Source: JANQIO01 sp043585095 (GTDB lineage: Bacteria > Pseudomonadota > Gammaproteobacteria > Pseudomonadales > Halieaceae). From it: a stretch of DNA of 64,000 nt. The notes beneath the pieces were generated by a model that saw only the letters and a list, made by a program, of their open reading frames with translations, was not told the origin of the DNA and searched no databases. The translations under genes and the position numbers were made by a program. The stretch spans positions 1,674,001-1,738,000 of the forward strand of contig CP121321.1 of the NCBI GenBank assembly GCA_043585095.1. Direction: 5' to 3'. Shown piece by piece: positions 62,698 through 64,000 of this stretch (within the stretch, counting starts at the first letter, position 1; the number at the start of each line of letters is the position of its first letter).

Positions 62698-62841
62698 ATG
62701 AGTGATGCAAGCTCTATGTCTGGACTGTCTGGTGAAGAAGCCAAGGAATTCCACGGCATTTTCATGTCAGGCTTTTTGGGATTCACCGCAATTGCGGTTG
62801 TAGCCCACATCCTGGTGTTTATGTGGAAGCCCTGGTTCTAA
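62698..62841 (+). CDS. pufB: Light-harvesting 1 beta subunit
   Basis: 47 residues, MSDASSMSGLSGEEAKEFHG and one transmembrane helix, with the bacteriochlorophyll ligand His37 in AVVAHILVF, a second conserved His19, and the family ending WKPWF. GGGAGG precedes the ATG. It forms LH1 rings with PufA around the reaction centre. It lies after pufC, where it would usually come before pufL. Confidence 0.96.
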   Translation: MSDASSMSGLSGEEAKEFHGIFMSGFLGFTAIAVVAHILVFMWKPWF

Positions 62842-62888
62842 GGAACCGTGGTTTTCATCAACTAAGTCTATGACCTAGGAGATACTCT

Positions 62889-63077
62889 ATGTATAAGATC
62901 TGGTTAATTTTTGATCCACGAAGAGTCTTGGTCGCCATGGCTGCTTTCCTGTTCACACTGGCTCTGCTGATTCATTTCATTCTGCTCAGCAGTCCGCGTT
63001 TCAACTGGCTTTCTGAGCCAATGGAATCTGCGGCTGTAACGCAGAGTATGCAGCCAGTGCCGAGCGAGCGAAGCTAG
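62889..63077 (+). CDS. pufA: Light-harvesting 1 alpha subunit
   Basis: 62 residues: MYKIWLIFDPRRVLVAM followed by one transmembrane helix with the ligand His29 in ALLIHFILLS and SPRFNWL, the classical LH1-alpha pattern. The C-terminal tail is about 20 residues longer than the core. GGAG precedes it. It is the last gene of the puf operon, followed by a strong hairpin. Confidence 0.96.
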   Translation: MYKIWLIFDPRRVLVAMAAFLFTLALLIHFILLSSPRFNWLSEPMESAAVTQSMQPVPSERS

Positions 63078-63092
63078 CTAAAGCGCCTGGAC

Positions 63093-63160
63093 GTTGGGCC
63101 TCCATCCTGGAGGTCCAACATTTGATGAGCCCGCAGCAACACCGCGGGCTGCTTTCCTTT
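63093..63160 (+). terminator. Double hairpin at the end of the puf operon
   Basis: A 12-bp stem GTTGGGCCTCCA/TGGAGGTCCAAC with a 3-nt loop (63093-63119), then AGCCCGC/GCGGGCT (63128-63150) followed by a CTTTCCTTTT tract. The first may protect the pufBA message, while the second looks like the terminator. Confidence 0.7.
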
Positions 63161-63228
63161 TCACCCTACTCCTTCGGGCATTGATATAAGGACCAACTTC
63201 CCTATTCAATCCCTGCAGTGGTGCTCCA

Positions 63229-63849
63229 ATGAATACAGCAGTACACCCCGAATCATTACAAGGCGACGATACCGCGCGGCGCTTTGAAACCGTATCCTAT
63301 GATGACGAGCCTTTGATACTTGTCGACAGCGACGATCGGGTTACGGGTTACGACAGCAAACTGAACACTCACGCCGGCGATGGCAAGCTGCATCGCGCGT
63401 TCTCCGTGTTCTTGTTTGATGGTCCCGATCACGTACTTTTACAACAGCGTGCTGAAGGGAAGCCCCTGTGGCCCGGTTATTGGGCCAATAGCTGTTGCAG
63501 TCACCCTCGCCGCGGCGAAACATGGTCAACCGCCGCACAGCGGCGCACTGGCGACGAGCTGGGTATCTCGACCTCGCTCAAGCATATCTATACGTTTCGT
63601 TATCGCGCACGCTATCAGGACGTTGGCACCGAACATGAGCTCTGTGCGGTATATGTTGGTCAGTATGATCGCTCGGCAAAGCTACACATCAACCATGAAG
63701 AGATCAGTGACTGGGAATGGCTCTCTCGCCGCGACGTTGATCGTGCGATTCAAGACGGCAGTCGTCACTTCGCACCCTGGTTCTTGTTGGAGTGGGAACA
63801 GCTGAAAGATCACTACACGATGCTGTCTGAAGCGCTCAAAGCAAACTGA
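63229..63849 (+). CDS. idi: Isopentenyl-diphosphate delta-isomerase, type 1
   Basis: 206 residues with a Nudix fold: the catalytic cysteine in ANSCCSHPRRGE, EHELCAVY with metal ligands, and the ending HFAPWFLLEWEQL. It interconverts IPP and DMAPP, supplying the starter for GGPP and so for carotenoids and the phytyl tail. At the end of the puf operon across a terminator, it probably has its own promoter. A terminator follows at 63954-63981. Confidence 0.93.
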   Translation: MNTAVHPESLQGDDTARRFETVSYDDEPLILVDSDDRVTGYDSKLNTHAGDGKLHRAFSVFLFDGPDHVLLQQRAEGKPLWPGYWANSCCSHPRRGETWSTAAQRRTGDELGISTSLKHIYTFRYRARYQDVGTEHELCAVYVGQYDRSAKLHINHEEISDWEWLSRRDVDRAIQDGSRHFAPWFLLEWEQLKDHYTMLSEALKAN

Positions 63850-63953
63850 TAGGCCACCTGGTTCGGTCCAGTCAGCCAGAACAAAACGGTTTTAACCCAA
63901 AGAATTTTTGAAACCGCTACAAGGCCGGTACAAAAGGCATGCGTAGCAGACAC

Positions 63954-63981
63954 AAAAAAGCCGCAATGATGCGGCTTTTTT
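63954..63981 (+). terminator. Terminator downstream of idi
   Basis: GCCGCA (63960-63965), loop ATGA, TGCGGC (63970-63975), T6 after and A6 before, so it would work in both directions. Confidence 0.9.
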
Positions 63982-64000
63982 GTTTTCGTCTGTGCGTACC

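Overview
This window is chromosomal DNA from an aerobic anoxygenic phototrophic gammaproteobacterium. The closest fit is the marine OM60/NOR5 group (Congregibacter/Halieaceae), inferred from two things seen together. The housekeeping neighbourhoods have gammaproteobacterial order (tig-clpPX-lon-hupB-ppiD, yceD-rpmF-plsX-fabDG-acpP-fabF-pabC-mltG-tmk-holB-pilZ, rne/rluC, tusDCBE). About 20 kb of bacteriochlorophyll, carotenoid and reaction-centre genes sit on the same stretch. No prophage, CRISPR array or intact insertion sequence is visible.

Layout. 1-7.8 kb (minus): protein quality control, tRNA-Leu(UAG)-tig-clpP-clpX-lon-hupB-ppiD (ppiD runs off the left edge), with a heat-shock (sigma-32 type) promoter before lon. 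8-9.8 kb: a lone GH84 (O-GlcNAcase-like) gene, then a gene-poor stretch with an orphan terminator and 23-bp repeats. 9.8-19 kb (minus): pilZ, holB, tmk, mltG, pabC and the fatty-acid cluster, which lacks fabH. 19-25 kb: yceF, rluC, and rne with a long structured leader and a heptapeptide repeat in its tail; then tRNA-Ser(UGA). 25-31 kb: yccA, the tusDCBE sulfur relay, ybiB, trmA, a winged-helix/nuclease-like protein and a dimeric dUTPase. 31-43 kb: a large MscK-type channel, small secreted and membrane proteins, tRNA-Leu(UAA), an NSS symporter, a thioesterase, DoxX, an FMN glutamate-synthase-like protein, a DUF3422 protein and an unusual alpha/beta hydrolase.

43-63.9 kb is one part of a photosynthesis gene cluster: bchI-bchD-bchO-crtI-crtB (plus), crtC-crtD (minus), then crtE-crtF-bchC-bchX-bchY-bchZ-pufQ-pufL-pufM-pufC-pufB-pufA (plus), and idi at the edge. 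BchIDO start Mg insertion into protoporphyrin. BchXYZ and BchC convert chlorophyllide a towards bacteriochlorophyllide a. Idi and CrtE feed geranylgeranyl-PP; CrtB, CrtI, CrtC, CrtD and CrtF give the spheroidene/spirilloxanthin branch. PufLMC form the reaction centre and PufBA the LH1 antenna. The remaining bch genes (bchFNBHLM, bchG, bchP, acsF) and puhA are not in the window and must lie elsewhere.

Most notable: exact TGT-N12-ACA palindromes (PpsR/CrtJ type) before crtI, between crtD and crtE (two, 8 bp apart) and before bchC (two, 8 bp apart, overlapping a clear -35/-10); the puf order L-M-C-B-A with the antenna genes last, behind a 204-nt hairpin-rich spacer; and a 337-bp crtC/crtD overlap in which crtC's only well-placed start lies deep inside crtD. 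No wholly novel system stands out; the best leads are this regulatory and operon architecture and a few orphan proteins.
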